Source: Nocardia vermiculata NBRC 100427 (GTDB lineage Bacteria > Actinomycetota > Actinomycetes > Mycobacteriales > Mycobacteriaceae). From it: a DNA stretch of 64,000 nt. Positions 46,762-56,044 of the stretch are shown here, piece by piece. How positions within the stretch are numbered: position 1 is the stretch's first letter; every line of letters starts with the position of its first letter. Below the pieces are notes generated by a model. The model did no database searches and was not told the DNA's origin. It saw nothing but the letters and a program-made list of their open reading frames with translations. The stretch lies in contig NZ_BDCA01000001.1 of NCBI RefSeq assembly GCF_001613265.1, positions 248,001 through 312,000 of the forward strand. Reading direction: 5' to 3'. The position numbers were made by a program, and so were the translations under genes.

Positions 46762-47865
46762 TTATCCGGGGACCGCGGCGACCAGGCCGTGCGCCTGCGC
46801 CACCTCGGCCGAGTACAGCTGTCCCGCCTCGGCGGTGAGGCCCGCCGCCAGCCCCGGATCGGCCGCGCACGCCGCCCGCACCCCGTGATCGGCAACAGCC
46901 CGAACGTAGGGCAGGGTCGCAGTGGTCAGTGCCACCGTCGCGGTGTGCGGGACGGCGCCGGGCATATTCGCGACGCAGTAGAACAGCGCATCGCCTACCC
47001 GGAAGGTCGGCTCGGCATGTGTCGTGGGCCGGGTGCTCTGGAAACAGCCTCCTTGATCGACGGCGATGTCCACCAGCACGGCGCCGGGACGCATCCGGGC
47101 GACGAGGGCGTCGGAAACCAACTGCGGCGCGCGGGCGCCCGGGACCAGCACAGCGCCGATCACCAGGTCCGCCGCCATGACCGCCTGCTCGATATCGGCG
47201 GCCGTCGAGGCGAGTGTGGTCAGACGCCCCTCGAAGCGATGGTCGAGGTGCCGCAGCTGCGCCGGATCGGTATCGAGCACACTCACCCGCGCGCCCATGC
47301 CGACCGCGACCGACGCGGCATTCGAGCCTGCCGTCCCACCGCCGATCACCACGACATCCGCGGGCCGCACGCCGGGCACCCCACCGAGCAACACTCCGGC
47401 ACCACCGACGGGCGACATCAGGTGGTAGGCGCCGACCTGGGTGGCGAGCTTGCCCGCGATCTCACTCATCGGCGTGAGCAACGGCAGTGTCCGGTCCGGG
47501 GCGCGCACGGTCTCGTAGGCGAGGGCGGTGATACCGGAGGCGAGCACGGCGTCGGTGCAGGACCGGGATGCGGCCAGATGCAGGAAGGTGAACAGTACCT
47601 GCCCGGACCGCATCCGCGAATACTCCTGCTCCACCGGCTCCTTCACCTTCAACACCAGCTCGGCGCCGGCCCACACCGCGGCGGCGTCGCCGGCGATCCG
47701 GGCCCCCGCAGCCCGGTAATCGGCATCGGTGAAACCGGAGCCCACGCCGGCGCGGGCTTCGATCAGCACCCCGTGTCCGTGCCGGGTCAGTTCCCCGGCA
47801 CCGGCGGGGGTCAGCGCGACCCGGCTCTCCTGCGGTTTGATCTCGCGCGGAACACCGATTCTCAT
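46762..47865 (-). CDS. ald: Alanine dehydrogenase
   Basis: This 367-residue NAD-dependent enzyme interconverts alanine and pyruvate plus ammonia. Signatures are the N-terminal MRIGVPREIKPQESRVALTP, the catalytic lysine in LVLKVKEP, the catalytic His in TFLHLAASR, the Rossmann GGGTAGSNAAS, and DIAVDQGGCFQ. ATG at 47865 gives the natural family start. It is convergent with the sigma factor, 12 bases apart. It provides an ammonia-assimilating or catabolic route in addition to the two glutamine synthetases. Confidence 0.95.
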   Translation of the reverse strand: MRIGVPREIKPQESRVALTPAGAGELTRHGHGVLIEARAGVGSGFTDADYRAAGARIAGDAAAVWAGAELVLKVKEPVEQEYSRMRSGQVLFTFLHLAASRSCTDAVLASGITALAYETVRAPDRTLPLLTPMSEIAGKLATQVGAYHLMSPVGGAGVLLGGVPGVRPADVVVIGGGTAGSNAASVAVGMGARVSVLDTDPAQLRHLDHRFEGRLTTLASTAADIEQAVMAADLVIGAVLVPGARAPQLVSDALVARMRPGAVLVDIAVDQGGCFQSTRPTTHAEPTFRVGDALFYCVANMPGAVPHTATVALTTATLPYVRAVADHGVRAACAADPGLAAGLTAEAGQLYSAEVAQAHGLVAAVPG

Positions 47866-48036
47866 ATCGACATCGTGGCCTCCATGCGGGCGGCTCGCCA
47901 CGAACCCGGGCCCGCGATTCACACTTCGGCTATCGATCGGCAACCGCGGGGTGGCGGCTCGCCGCCGATACGCTCGGGAGTCCGGCGGTCTGCGGGGGCG
48001 TATCCGATCGCGACACCCGGCCGCTATGTTGACCGC

Positions 48037-48555
48037 ATGATGATCAAGCTGGGTGAGCACGAGCCACACATCGACGACGCTGCATGGCTGGCACCGACCG
48101 CCACGGTGATCGGCCGGGTGCGACTGGGCGCACAGGTCAGCATCTGGTACGGCGCGGTACTGCGCGGCGATCTGGAGGACATCGAGGTCGGCGCGGGCAG
48201 CAATATTCAGGACGGTTGCGTGCTGCACGCCGATCCCGGATTTCCGCTGCGCGTCGGTAGTGGCGTGTCGGTCGGCCACAATGCGATCCTGCACGGCTGC
48301 ACCGTCGGCGACGATGTACTGGTCGGCATGGGCGCGACCGTCCTCAACGGCGCGGTGATCGGTGCGGGCAGTCTGATCGCCGCGAACGCCCTGATTCCGG
48401 AGGGTGCGCAGATCCCACCCGGCTCACTGGTCGCCGGCGTGCCCGGCAAGGTCCGGCGGGAACTCGGCGAGGCCGAGCAGGACCGCATCAAGGCCAATGC
48501 GGCGGTGTATCTGCACAATATGTCCACTCACCGGGACACCGGAATCCAGCTGTGA
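48037..48555 (+). CDS. Gamma carbonic anhydrase-like hexapeptide-repeat protein
   Basis: This 172-residue protein is a left-handed beta helix of hexapeptide repeats. Zinc-ligand histidines lie in GCVLHADPG and GHNAILHGC. Such trimers hydrate carbon dioxide or have lost that activity, so activity cannot be asserted. Start ATG at 48037 is followed by a second ATG; both are possible. Confidence 0.87.
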   Translation: MMIKLGEHEPHIDDAAWLAPTATVIGRVRLGAQVSIWYGAVLRGDLEDIEVGAGSNIQDGCVLHADPGFPLRVGSGVSVGHNAILHGCTVGDDVLVGMGATVLNGAVIGAGSLIAANALIPEGAQIPPGSLVAGVPGKVRRELGEAEQDRIKANAAVYLHNMSTHRDTGIQL

Positions 48556-48684
48556 TGCACACCACTTCGCCCTGAGCGTGCACCCCCTGCGCTTGGTAGC
48601 ATCGGCCCTGCACGGTCCTGGTGCGGCGCCGAAAAACGGTGCCGCACATCGGGTGGTGCGAAGCGGTATGCAGGAGGTTAGACG

Positions 48685-48864
48685 GTGGCGTACGAGAAAT
48701 CCGGTATGCACCGACCCCAGGGGCGGATCAGTGTGGCCGATATCGCGGCCCAACCCGGCGGCATCGAGGCGCTGCAGCGCCGGGTTCACGAATTACGTTG
48801 CAGCGGAAGTGATTTCGCCGCCAACGCGATAGAGCGGGAAATGGACGCGCTACACCTGCGGTAA
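48685..48864 (+). CDS. 59-residue hypothetical protein
   Basis: A GTG start with CAGGAGG nine bases upstream opens a frame with ISVADIAAQPGGIEALQRR and a C-terminal EREMDALHLR. It looks like a small helical protein with high GC in third positions. No family is recognised. It lies between the carbonic anhydrase-like gene and a TetR gene on the same strand. Confidence 0.5.
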   Translation: MAYEKSGMHRPQGRISVADIAAQPGGIEALQRRVHELRCSGSDFAANAIEREMDALHLR

Positions 48865-48978
48865 TCGGGCCCGACCCGGTGCCCGGTCGGCGCCGGCGAG
48901 CACGACGCGGTGCGATGAGATAATGAAAGCCGTCCTTCCGCATCGACGCGGTACCTCGCCGATTCGACTGGAGATCCG

Positions 48979-49596
48979 ATGCCTCCCGTGCCGTCCATCC
49001 TGGCCCGCATCATGGAGAAGCCGCGCGCCGACGGCGAGCAGCTTCTCGAGAGCGCGCTGTCGGCGTTCCTGGACTTCGGGATCAAGCGCACCAGCATGGG
49101 TGAGATCGCGCGCCGCGCCGGTATCAGCCCCGCGACCCTGTACCGGCGCTTCGAATCGAAGAACGATCTGGTGGAAGCGGTCAGCGTGCGGGAGGCGCAG
49201 CGCTTCGTCGCCGATATCGAGCAGCGGGTCGCCGGTATCTCCGACAACGAGGATCAGCTGGTGGAGATCTTCATCGTCTTCATCACCGCCCTCGCGCACA
49301 ACGAATTGCTGCAGCGGCTGCTGCGCACCGAACCCGAACTGATCCTGCCGCGGCTGACCACCGACGCCGGGCCGATCCTCGAGGTCGGCCGGGTCTATCT
49401 GGCCGACAAATTACGCGGACTGCACGGTGACGGCGCCGAACTGGATTTCGAACCGGATCTGGTCGCCGAGATCATGGCCCGGCTGGCCCAGTCGCTCGCC
49501 CTGACGCCCGACGGGCTGATCCCGCTGGGCGACAAGGAGGCCGCCCGCACCTTCGCCCGGCGCACCTTGCTGCCGATGGTCGGCGCGCGCGGCTAG
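48979..49596 (+). CDS. TetR-family regulator
   Basis: This 205-residue regulator has the N-terminal TetR helix-turn-helix (about residues 20-65, with TSMGEIARRAGISPATLYRR) and a helical ligand domain. It is convergent with the DNA methyltransferase gene and overlaps its end by four bases. Its target is unclear; no strong palindrome stands out upstream. ATG at 48979 is preferred. Confidence 0.87.
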   Translation: MPPVPSILARIMEKPRADGEQLLESALSAFLDFGIKRTSMGEIARRAGISPATLYRRFESKNDLVEAVSVREAQRFVADIEQRVAGISDNEDQLVEIFIVFITALAHNELLQRLLRTEPELILPRLTTDAGPILEVGRVYLADKLRGLHGDGAELDFEPDLVAEIMARLAQSLALTPDGLIPLGDKEAARTFARRTLLPMVGARG

Positions 49597-51500
49597 CTCC
49601 AGCTCACCGGATCCGGACGGTCGGGATCCAGCCCGAACGCCCTCGCGACCCGGTCGTCCAGAAGTGCGATATCGGGTTCGGCTCCCCCGCCGGCGAATTC
49701 CGCTGCCAGCGCGATGAGCGAGCGCCCCGGTGCGGTTACGGGGTCCGGTAGCGGCAACCGCGCCACGTACTGGGTGATCCACCGGCGCCGCCCGGCATAG
49801 AGCCGGTTACCGCACACGGCATCATAGAAGTGCCGCCCGAGCGACGAATTCGCCACCCCCATCAGCAGATACGCGATTCGCTCGTCGCCGATGTCGTGCA
49901 GCGACATCCAGTAGCAGTCCCCGTTGACCACCGCGCCACTGCGATCGAGCGCGAACCGCGGTGCCACACTGATATCCGGGAACACCACCTTGGGCGGGCC
50001 CCACAGGTTCGGTCGCTGCGGCACCCAGATCTCGAACCATTCCCGGCCGCTGCCGGTGAGGTAGTCCCGAGCGGACAAGACCTCTCGATGCTGGGCGAGA
50101 TACGCCCGCGTTGCGGGGTATTCGCTGAGCTGCACGGGTGTGCGGCGGGACTGCGCGACATCGTAGGGATAGAGCACCTTGGTGTCGTGCGCCCGATCTA
50201 TTCGCCACGGCGCCACATCGTGATGGGTCAGCAGATCGCGGAGCAGCTCCGCTTCGGGCCGCACTGGTTGCTCGTCCCAGCGGTCGGATATGAAGACCCG
50301 GTCGGCGGTCGTTTTGATGCCCACCCTGATCCGGGCGACCTCACCGAAGGTGCGCCAGGTCCCTTCGCCGATGCGCCGCAGCCACTCGTCGGTGCCGGGC
50401 CGCGACATTCGCCACGGAACCGACGCGTCGAAGGCGGCCGGCGCGCCGCGTCCGCGCCGGGCGGGCGGGCCGGATTCGGCGGTGATCGGGTCCTGCCTAC
50501 CGGTGCGGTTCCACCGGTAGGCGTCGGTGCACAAGGTTCCGGTCTCGATCGCGATCCGCCGATCCTCGTGTTCGACCACGCAATCGCGGGCCGTGGTCAG
50601 CGCCTCGAAAAGACCCGCTGTGCTGGTGGATCCGCGGTCTGTCTCGTAGGCGGCGGTGAACCGGCACGGTGGCGCGACAGGCCCGCGGACGGCAATCGTC
50701 ACCGCGGGAAGTACCGCGGCGTCGAACAGCCGGGTGTCGCCGAGATCGTAGAGCTCGACCGGGGACAGTTCCTGCGACAGCACGGTACGCAGATTGGCGC
50801 CGGCCTTCGTGCTGAGAAACCGGTTCGCGCACAGTAATCCGAGCACACCGCCCGGTCGCAGCAACAGTGGCACCGAGGCGACGAACGGATGAGTGAGATC
50901 GATGCGCCCGGACAGCCCGAACTTTCGACTCAGCAGCTGCGCGGTGGCCCCGCCCAGCTGCTGGGTACGTACGTACGGCGGGTTGGTGATCACCGCGTCG
51001 AACCGGACATCATCCGATGCCGCCGCCTCGTCTGCCGCCGCACCGAGGAAATCCGCCACTTCCCACTCGAACCGGATCGACCCCGCCGAGAGTGCGGGCG
51101 CCGGATCACCAGGAACCCCGGCGCCGAGTGCGATATCACCGTCCACCGGCACGGCGAACTGCTGATCCCGCCGGACGGCGAATCCGGCACTGCGGGCCCG
51201 GCCCGAGCGGACCGCGTCGGCATCGGAGTCACGGCCGACCAAGCGCCACGACACACCGGGAAACCGCCGCGCTGCCACCCCAGCCACGGCCAGCAGTAGC
51301 TCCCCGTCACCGCATGCCGGATCCAGCACCGTCATCTCGTCCCGCACCCGCAGCCGGGCGATCGTCCGCTCGGCGAGAAACTCCGCCAGTCGTGGCGGCG
51401 TGTAGTGCCGACCGTGCCGCTTGCGCGCCCCAGCGCCGCCCGGCCCCTCACCCGCCCGGCGGTCCGCTGCCTGCCCTCCCCGGCCGTGCATAAGGGGCAT
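49593..51500 (-). CDS. Adenine-N6 DNA methyltransferase (TaqI/Eco57I type)
   Basis: This 635-residue enzyme methylates adenine in DNA. After HGRHYTPPRLAEFLAERT it has motif I VLDPACGDGELLLAV, which binds S-adenosylmethionine, and catalytic motif IV ITNPPYVRTQ. The second half (about residues 330-635, WFEIWVPQRPNLWGPPKVVF, GRRRWITQYVARLPLP) resembles a TaqI-type target recognition domain. No nuclease domain is fused to it, and no restriction gene is adjacent, so it looks solitary. The start is uncertain, since the first 30 residues are low-complexity. Confidence 0.85.
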   Translation of the reverse strand: MPLMHGRGGQAADRRAGEGPGGAGARKRHGRHYTPPRLAEFLAERTIARLRVRDEMTVLDPACGDGELLLAVAGVAARRFPGVSWRLVGRDSDADAVRSGRARSAGFAVRRDQQFAVPVDGDIALGAGVPGDPAPALSAGSIRFEWEVADFLGAAADEAAASDDVRFDAVITNPPYVRTQQLGGATAQLLSRKFGLSGRIDLTHPFVASVPLLLRPGGVLGLLCANRFLSTKAGANLRTVLSQELSPVELYDLGDTRLFDAAVLPAVTIAVRGPVAPPCRFTAAYETDRGSTSTAGLFEALTTARDCVVEHEDRRIAIETGTLCTDAYRWNRTGRQDPITAESGPPARRGRGAPAAFDASVPWRMSRPGTDEWLRRIGEGTWRTFGEVARIRVGIKTTADRVFISDRWDEQPVRPEAELLRDLLTHHDVAPWRIDRAHDTKVLYPYDVAQSRRTPVQLSEYPATRAYLAQHREVLSARDYLTGSGREWFEIWVPQRPNLWGPPKVVFPDISVAPRFALDRSGAVVNGDCYWMSLHDIGDERIAYLLMGVANSSLGRHFYDAVCGNRLYAGRRRWITQYVARLPLPDPVTAPGRSLIALAAEFAGGGAEPDIALLDDRVARAFGLDPDRPDPVSWS

Positions 51501-51565
51501 TCTGCCTGCTCCACGCGAATATGTACGACAACCCGACGGATCGGCTGCCGCGGACGGGAGCCACC

Positions 51566-52420
51566 TCAGCCCGCGGGCGTTTCCGGGCGCATGTCGTAGG
51601 CGGTGGCCACCGTCGGTGCTCGCTCACCGACCCCGTCGGTGGTCTGCCGATCCCATACCGAGTCGATCTGCTCGCGCAGCCCGCCGACGATTTCGGCCGG
51701 TACCACGTTGCGATAGGTGCCGATCTCCCCGGTGAGCACGCCGACGGCGATGTCCGCGACTTCCGAGGGCTCGTATTGTTCGTGCGGGAAAGCCAGTTGT
51801 GAGTAGTCGAACAAGCGCTGCTGCGGGTCGTCCTCCCAGCTGCGCCACGTCTCCAGCAGACGATCGTTGAACCCGGTCAGATATGGGCCGGGGTTGATCG
51901 TGGCCACCTCGATCCCGAATTCGGCCAATTCCTGCCGCAGTGCGTCGGCCACGGCCTCCACCGCATGTTTGGACGCGGCGTACGCGCCACCGAACGGGTC
52001 GGTCATCATCCCCGCGATCGAGGACATGAACACGATCCGGCCGCGCCGCCGGGCGACCATCCGCTTCGCGATGTCCTGGGTCAGCAGCACCGGGCCGATG
52101 ACATTGACCTCGAACTGCCGGCGCAGATTCGCGGCGGGAATGTCCACCATCGACCCGCCCTCACTGACGCCGGCATTGTTGAGCAGGACGTCGACCTCCC
52201 ACTCCGCGGCTTTACGCCGGTCTCCGGGATCGGTGACGTCGAGTTTCTCCACGCGCAGCGGGACGCCCCGGCGGTCGGCCTCCTGTTCCAGAGCCCACAC
52301 CTGGGCGTAGATCTCGACACCCGCGATCACGTCGAAGTCGGCCCGCTCGGCCAGGCGGAACGCGGTATCCCACCCGAACCCGGTACCGGCCCCGGTTATC
52401 AGTGCAGTCGTGTCGGCCAT
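51566..52420 (-). CDS. Short-chain dehydrogenase/reductase
   Basis: This 284-residue NAD(P)-dependent oxidoreductase has the nucleotide-binding TGAGTGFGWDTA, the structural NNAG in LLNNAGVSEGG, catalytic Ser in MSSIAGMM and the YAASK pair. The C-terminal part includes PGPYLTGFNDRLLETW. ATG at 52420 starts directly before the Rossmann fold. It follows the cytochrome P450 gene by 76 bases on the same strand, so the pair may oxidise the same compound in sequence. Confidence 0.88.
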   Translation of the reverse strand: MADTTALITGAGTGFGWDTAFRLAERADFDVIAGVEIYAQVWALEQEADRRGVPLRVEKLDVTDPGDRRKAAEWEVDVLLNNAGVSEGGSMVDIPAANLRRQFEVNVIGPVLLTQDIAKRMVARRRGRIVFMSSIAGMMTDPFGGAYAASKHAVEAVADALRQELAEFGIEVATINPGPYLTGFNDRLLETWRSWEDDPQQRLFDYSQLAFPHEQYEPSEVADIAVGVLTGEIGTYRNVVPAEIVGGLREQIDSVWDRQTTDGVGERAPTVATAYDMRPETPAG

Positions 52421-52496
52421 GGGTTCGTGCTGCCCGATCGACGGCGCCCGAAACCGGTCGGCCGGAGCTACCGCCGAGCAGGGCCGGCCAGCTCGC

Positions 52497-53735
52497 TCAC
52501 TCGACGATGAACGGCAAGGTTTCCCAGCCACGCACCGTCGAGGTCGACGACAGGCTCATCCCGTCCTGATCCACTTCCCAGGTCGGGAACCGCTTCAGCA
52601 GTTCTTCGAGCGCCACCCGCCCTTCCAGCCGCGCCAGTGCGGCGCCGAGGCAGAAATGGGTGCCGAAGCCGAAGGTGCGCAGATTGGCGATCTTGCGGTG
52701 AATATCGAAGCTGTCCGCGTCGGCCCAGCGCTGCTCGTCTCGGTTCGCCGAGGCGATCAGCAGCATCATGGCGCTGCCCTCGGGCACGGTCGTGCCGTAG
52801 AACTCGACATCGGTGGTGACATAACGGGCGATGGCGTGTCCGGTCGGTTCGAATCGCAGCGTCTCCTCGACGGCGTTCGGGATCAGCTTCGGATTCGCCA
52901 CCAGCTCGGCGCGCTGCTCGGGATGCCGGGCCAGCAGGGCACCCATCCAGCCGATCAACCGGGCCGTGGTCTCGTTCCCCGCCCCGGCGACGACCGAGAC
53001 GTAGGTCAGGATCTCCTCGCGGGTCAGTGTCCGGGTGACGCCCTCGGTGTCGACGAATTCGGCGCGCATCAGTTCGGTCATGAGGTCGTCGGACGGGTTG
53101 TCCGCGCGCCAGTCGATGTACCGCGCGAACTGCTCCGCATCCGGAATGGCCTTGTCCGAGATCTGCATACCCTGGCCGGGCTCGGTGCGCAGGGTGTTGT
53201 CGGCACTGTCGCGGATGCCCTGCTGATCGGCTTCCGGGATGCCCAGCAGCATCCCGATCACCCGCATCGGGACCTCGTTGGCGAACGAGCTCATCAGATC
53301 GAACCGGTCCTTGCCCGCGAGCCGGTCCAGCGAGCGCGCGCACAGATCTCGGATCTGCGGCTCCAGCGACATCACCCGCCGCGGTGTGAATACCCGCTTG
53401 AGCAGTGCGCGATGAATATCGTGCGCGGGTGGATCCTCCATCAGCAGGGTTCCCGGCGGAATCTCGATCCCGGCCTTGATGATCTCCAGGATCGGGCCGC
53501 GCGAGGACGAGAACGTCTCCCAGTCCTGTAGCGCTCGATCGATGTCGTCACCGCGGGTGAGTGCGTAGAAATCGTGCTTGTCGTTGTAGTAGAGCGGCGC
53601 TTCGGTGCGCATCCGCTGATAGATCGGGTACGGATCGCGTCCGATCTCGGGGTCGAACGGGTCCCAGTAGACGGCGTCGGGCGACGGTGCGGTGTCGACG
53701 GCTATTGCAGGTCGGGGCGAGGATTCTTCCGGCAT
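52497..53735 (-). CDS. Cytochrome P450
   Basis: This 412-residue soluble monooxygenase has the I-helix AGAGNETTARLIG, the ExxR in EETLRFEPTGH and the heme loop FGFGTHFCLGAALARLEGR with the cysteine ligand. It needs a ferredoxin and reductase, which are not in this window. The substrate is unknown. The ATG at 53735 follows a partly palindromic upstream region. Next to an SDR and near an NTF2-like gene, it may act in steroid or xenobiotic metabolism, which is only an inference. Confidence 0.92.
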   Translation of the reverse strand: MPEESSPRPAIAVDTAPSPDAVYWDPFDPEIGRDPYPIYQRMRTEAPLYYNDKHDFYALTRGDDIDRALQDWETFSSSRGPILEIIKAGIEIPPGTLLMEDPPAHDIHRALLKRVFTPRRVMSLEPQIRDLCARSLDRLAGKDRFDLMSSFANEVPMRVIGMLLGIPEADQQGIRDSADNTLRTEPGQGMQISDKAIPDAEQFARYIDWRADNPSDDLMTELMRAEFVDTEGVTRTLTREEILTYVSVVAGAGNETTARLIGWMGALLARHPEQRAELVANPKLIPNAVEETLRFEPTGHAIARYVTTDVEFYGTTVPEGSAMMLLIASANRDEQRWADADSFDIHRKIANLRTFGFGTHFCLGAALARLEGRVALEELLKRFPTWEVDQDGMSLSSTSTVRGWETLPFIVE

Positions 53736-53740
53736 GATCA

Positions 53741-53784
53741 GTATTCTCCCTTACCGAGAACGATAATTCCACAATCGAGAATAC
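53741..53784. promoter_or_regulatory. Spaced inverted repeat upstream of the P450 gene
   Basis: Perfect 8-base arms GTATTCTC and GAGAATAC are 28 bases apart, just upstream of the P450 start. They could be two half-sites of a repressor. The spacing is long for a single dimer. Confidence 0.35.
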
Positions 53785-54165
53785 CGATACCCGCGGCCGG
53801 TTCGTCGAATACCTCCGGGACAACTCGGCCGACCAGACAGTCGGTGGCGCGCTCACGCCGCTCGCGCGACTGTGTACGGACGTGACTTCGGCCGCCGAGA
53901 TTCCGATATCTCTCCCTGCAGCACCGACCAGCACGGGCACCCACCCGGAGCAGACACATCCGGGTGGTGCCGGGACGTGCACGTGCCGACAGACAGGGAC
54001 ATACCGAATGCCGTCAGCCCCGCGATTGCATCGCCGCGAACGAGCGACCGGATACACCGCGCCCCCTGTGGCACAGATCGGGAACCGGCAGCCAGTCGCA
54101 GGGCGCGCCGCAGCTACCGCTGTGCCGATCGCTCGGTAGCGGGCGCGATGACCGAACGGGCGGGA
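53785..54165. other. Intergenic, no clear gene
   Basis: About 380 bases between the P450 promoter region and the end of the NTF2-like gene hold no frame with a ribosome-binding site and coding bias. Confidence 0.5.
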
Positions 54166-54969
54166 CTACCCCGCGCTCACGAACCCCAGCAAGCGCGCGA
54201 CGCGCTGCCCGTCCATTTCGAGCTCCGCGACCCCGCGCTCCCCCTCGGCGGTACGCACACTCACCGTGACGAACTTTCCCGCCGCAACGGGTTTGCTGAT
54301 CTCCGCACCCCGCAGGCGGTTGACGAACTCGGCATGACCGATCGGTTCACCGGCGGGCCACTGCACCACCGCGGTGGGCGCGAGGACCGCACGCACGGCG
54401 GCAACGTCTCCCCGGGACGCGGCGTCGAGCATGCCGGTGGCGGCACGTTTGCCTGCCGCACCCACCCGGATGAATCCGCGAGCGAAACCCAGTGCGCCGG
54501 TGGCGCCCTGATTTCCGAGCAACTGCGGTGCGAGTTTGGCGGCAGCCGTCAGGCCGCGACCGCCGGCGGCGAGGAGCTGTCCGACCATCACCGGAAGCTC
54601 CCAGTGCGCGTAGAGCCGATCGATCCGCCACTCGGCATCCACCTGCCGCAGGTCGTAGCGCAGGTGCATGGGCACGTGCAGGGTGACTCCGGTCGACATG
54701 GTGGTGGCCAGGGTGAGATCGCGATAGACCGTGGTGCCACGGACGACGTCGTGGTCGACGGCGAATTCGATGGTGTTGGGAGCGATGAAGGTGTCGTAGA
54801 AGCGCTCGATCGCGGCGCGGCCGGTGTGCGGTGTGGATCCGACGGGGTCCTCGACCCGGGCGTCGGGAGCGAACAGGTCGACCCAGGCTGCGCGGTCGTG
54901 TACCCCCACCGCCTGCGGGGACAGTTCCACCGTGGCGAGCAGTTCGGCTGCCGACGCGTTCGCGGACAT
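54166..54969 (-). CDS. Tandem NTF2-like (SnoaL) protein
   Basis: This 267-residue protein appears to hold two NTF2-like domains: residues 15-140 (DRAAWVDLFAPDARVEDPVG, WRIDRLYAHWELP) and residues 185-265 (MLDAASRGDVAAVRAVLAP, RVARLLGFVSAG). Folds of this type include ketosteroid isomerases. ATG at 54969 is supported by GAGGAGGA upstream. The substrate is unknown. It lies upstream of the P450 and SDR genes on the same strand, so a common pathway is possible. Confidence 0.75.
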   Translation of the reverse strand: MSANASAAELLATVELSPQAVGVHDRAAWVDLFAPDARVEDPVGSTPHTGRAAIERFYDTFIAPNTIEFAVDHDVVRGTTVYRDLTLATTMSTGVTLHVPMHLRYDLRQVDAEWRIDRLYAHWELPVMVGQLLAAGGRGLTAAAKLAPQLLGNQGATGALGFARGFIRVGAAGKRAATGMLDAASRGDVAAVRAVLAPTAVVQWPAGEPIGHAEFVNRLRGAEISKPVAAGKFVTVSVRTAEGERGVAELEMDGQRVARLLGFVSAG

Positions 54970-55051
54970 GATTCCTCCTCGACCTGTACCTGCCTCCAAT
55001 CTATAACCTGTTGCATTTTCTGTGTGGCGGGGCGCGCGTAATGTTGGCGGC

Positions 55052-55882
55052 ATGCAGGTCGGGCAACCCAGCGCCACCGCCATGGCCGTCGCGCGAGCCA
55101 GGGCTTACCACCAGATCGCGGACGAGCCGCGGATCTTCACCGATCCCCTGGCCGTACGAATCGTCGGCACCCGGGCGACGCGGGACGACCAGTTCGATTC
55201 CGGGGTGGATCCGGACTTCGTACGCCGGCGCCGACTGTTACTCGCCGCGCGCAGCCGCTTCGCCGACGACACCGTCGCCGAAGCAGTCGCCGCCGGTACC
55301 CGCCAGGTGGTGATCCTGGGCGCCGGGCTGGACACCGCCGCATACCGCAACCCGCACTCGGACGTGCGGTACTTCGAGGTCGACCACCCCGACACCCAGG
55401 CCTGGAAGCGAAACCGCCTGGCGGAGACCGGTATCGCCGTGCCGTCGACCGTGTCGTTCACACCGGTCGATTTCGCTCGAGACGACTTGGCCGCGGGTCT
55501 CGCTCGCGCCGGGTTCGCCTCCGACGCCGCCGCGGTGTTCGTCTGGCTGGGCGTGGTGGCCTATCTGGAGCGCGATGCCATCGCCACCACCCTGCGCTAC
55601 ATCGGCGAACGGACCCCGGCCTCGATCCTGGTTTTCGACTATTCCACCCCACCCACACCCGAGCAGCTGGAGGCTCAGCGCGAGCGCGCGAAACGCGTTG
55701 CCGCGGTGGGTGAACCATGGGTGAGCTATTTCACGGTCGAACAGATGCGTACGGAGTTGGAGGCGGCCGGATTCGTCGAGGTGGACGACCACTCCGGCGT
55801 GTCCCTGGTACGGGCCTACCTGGGCGAGTCGGCCGCTCCGGGCATTCCCGGCCCGCACCTGGTGCGGGCCCGAACCGCCTGA
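55052..55882 (+). CDS. TIGR00027-type SAM-dependent methyltransferase
   Basis: This 276-residue protein matches the class I methyltransferase family, expanded in mycobacteria, that is related to leucine carboxyl methyltransferase. Signatures are RARAYHQIADEPRIFTDPLA, the SAM site VVILGAGLDTAAYR, FEVDHPDTQAWKR and VFVWLGVVAYL. The substrates of this family are mostly unknown. ATG at 55052 is chosen; a TAATGT sequence lies seven bases before it, so the mRNA may be leaderless. Confidence 0.85.
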   Translation: MQVGQPSATAMAVARARAYHQIADEPRIFTDPLAVRIVGTRATRDDQFDSGVDPDFVRRRRLLLAARSRFADDTVAEAVAAGTRQVVILGAGLDTAAYRNPHSDVRYFEVDHPDTQAWKRNRLAETGIAVPSTVSFTPVDFARDDLAAGLARAGFASDAAAVFVWLGVVAYLERDAIATTLRYIGERTPASILVFDYSTPPTPEQLEAQRERAKRVAAVGEPWVSYFTVEQMRTELEAAGFVEVDDHSGVSLVRAYLGESAAPGIPGPHLVRARTA

Positions 55883-56044
55883 CCGGCAGGCGGTAGCGGT
55901 CCGAAGAGCACCGGGGATACACGTCTCCACCATTCACAATACCTCCAGTGAAAGCTGTTGCTGCACAGTCACATCACATGACATCCGGGGGGCGCCTCCG
56001 ATAAAGTCTCTGCGTTACAACGCATCCGGAGGCAGGGCTCGACC

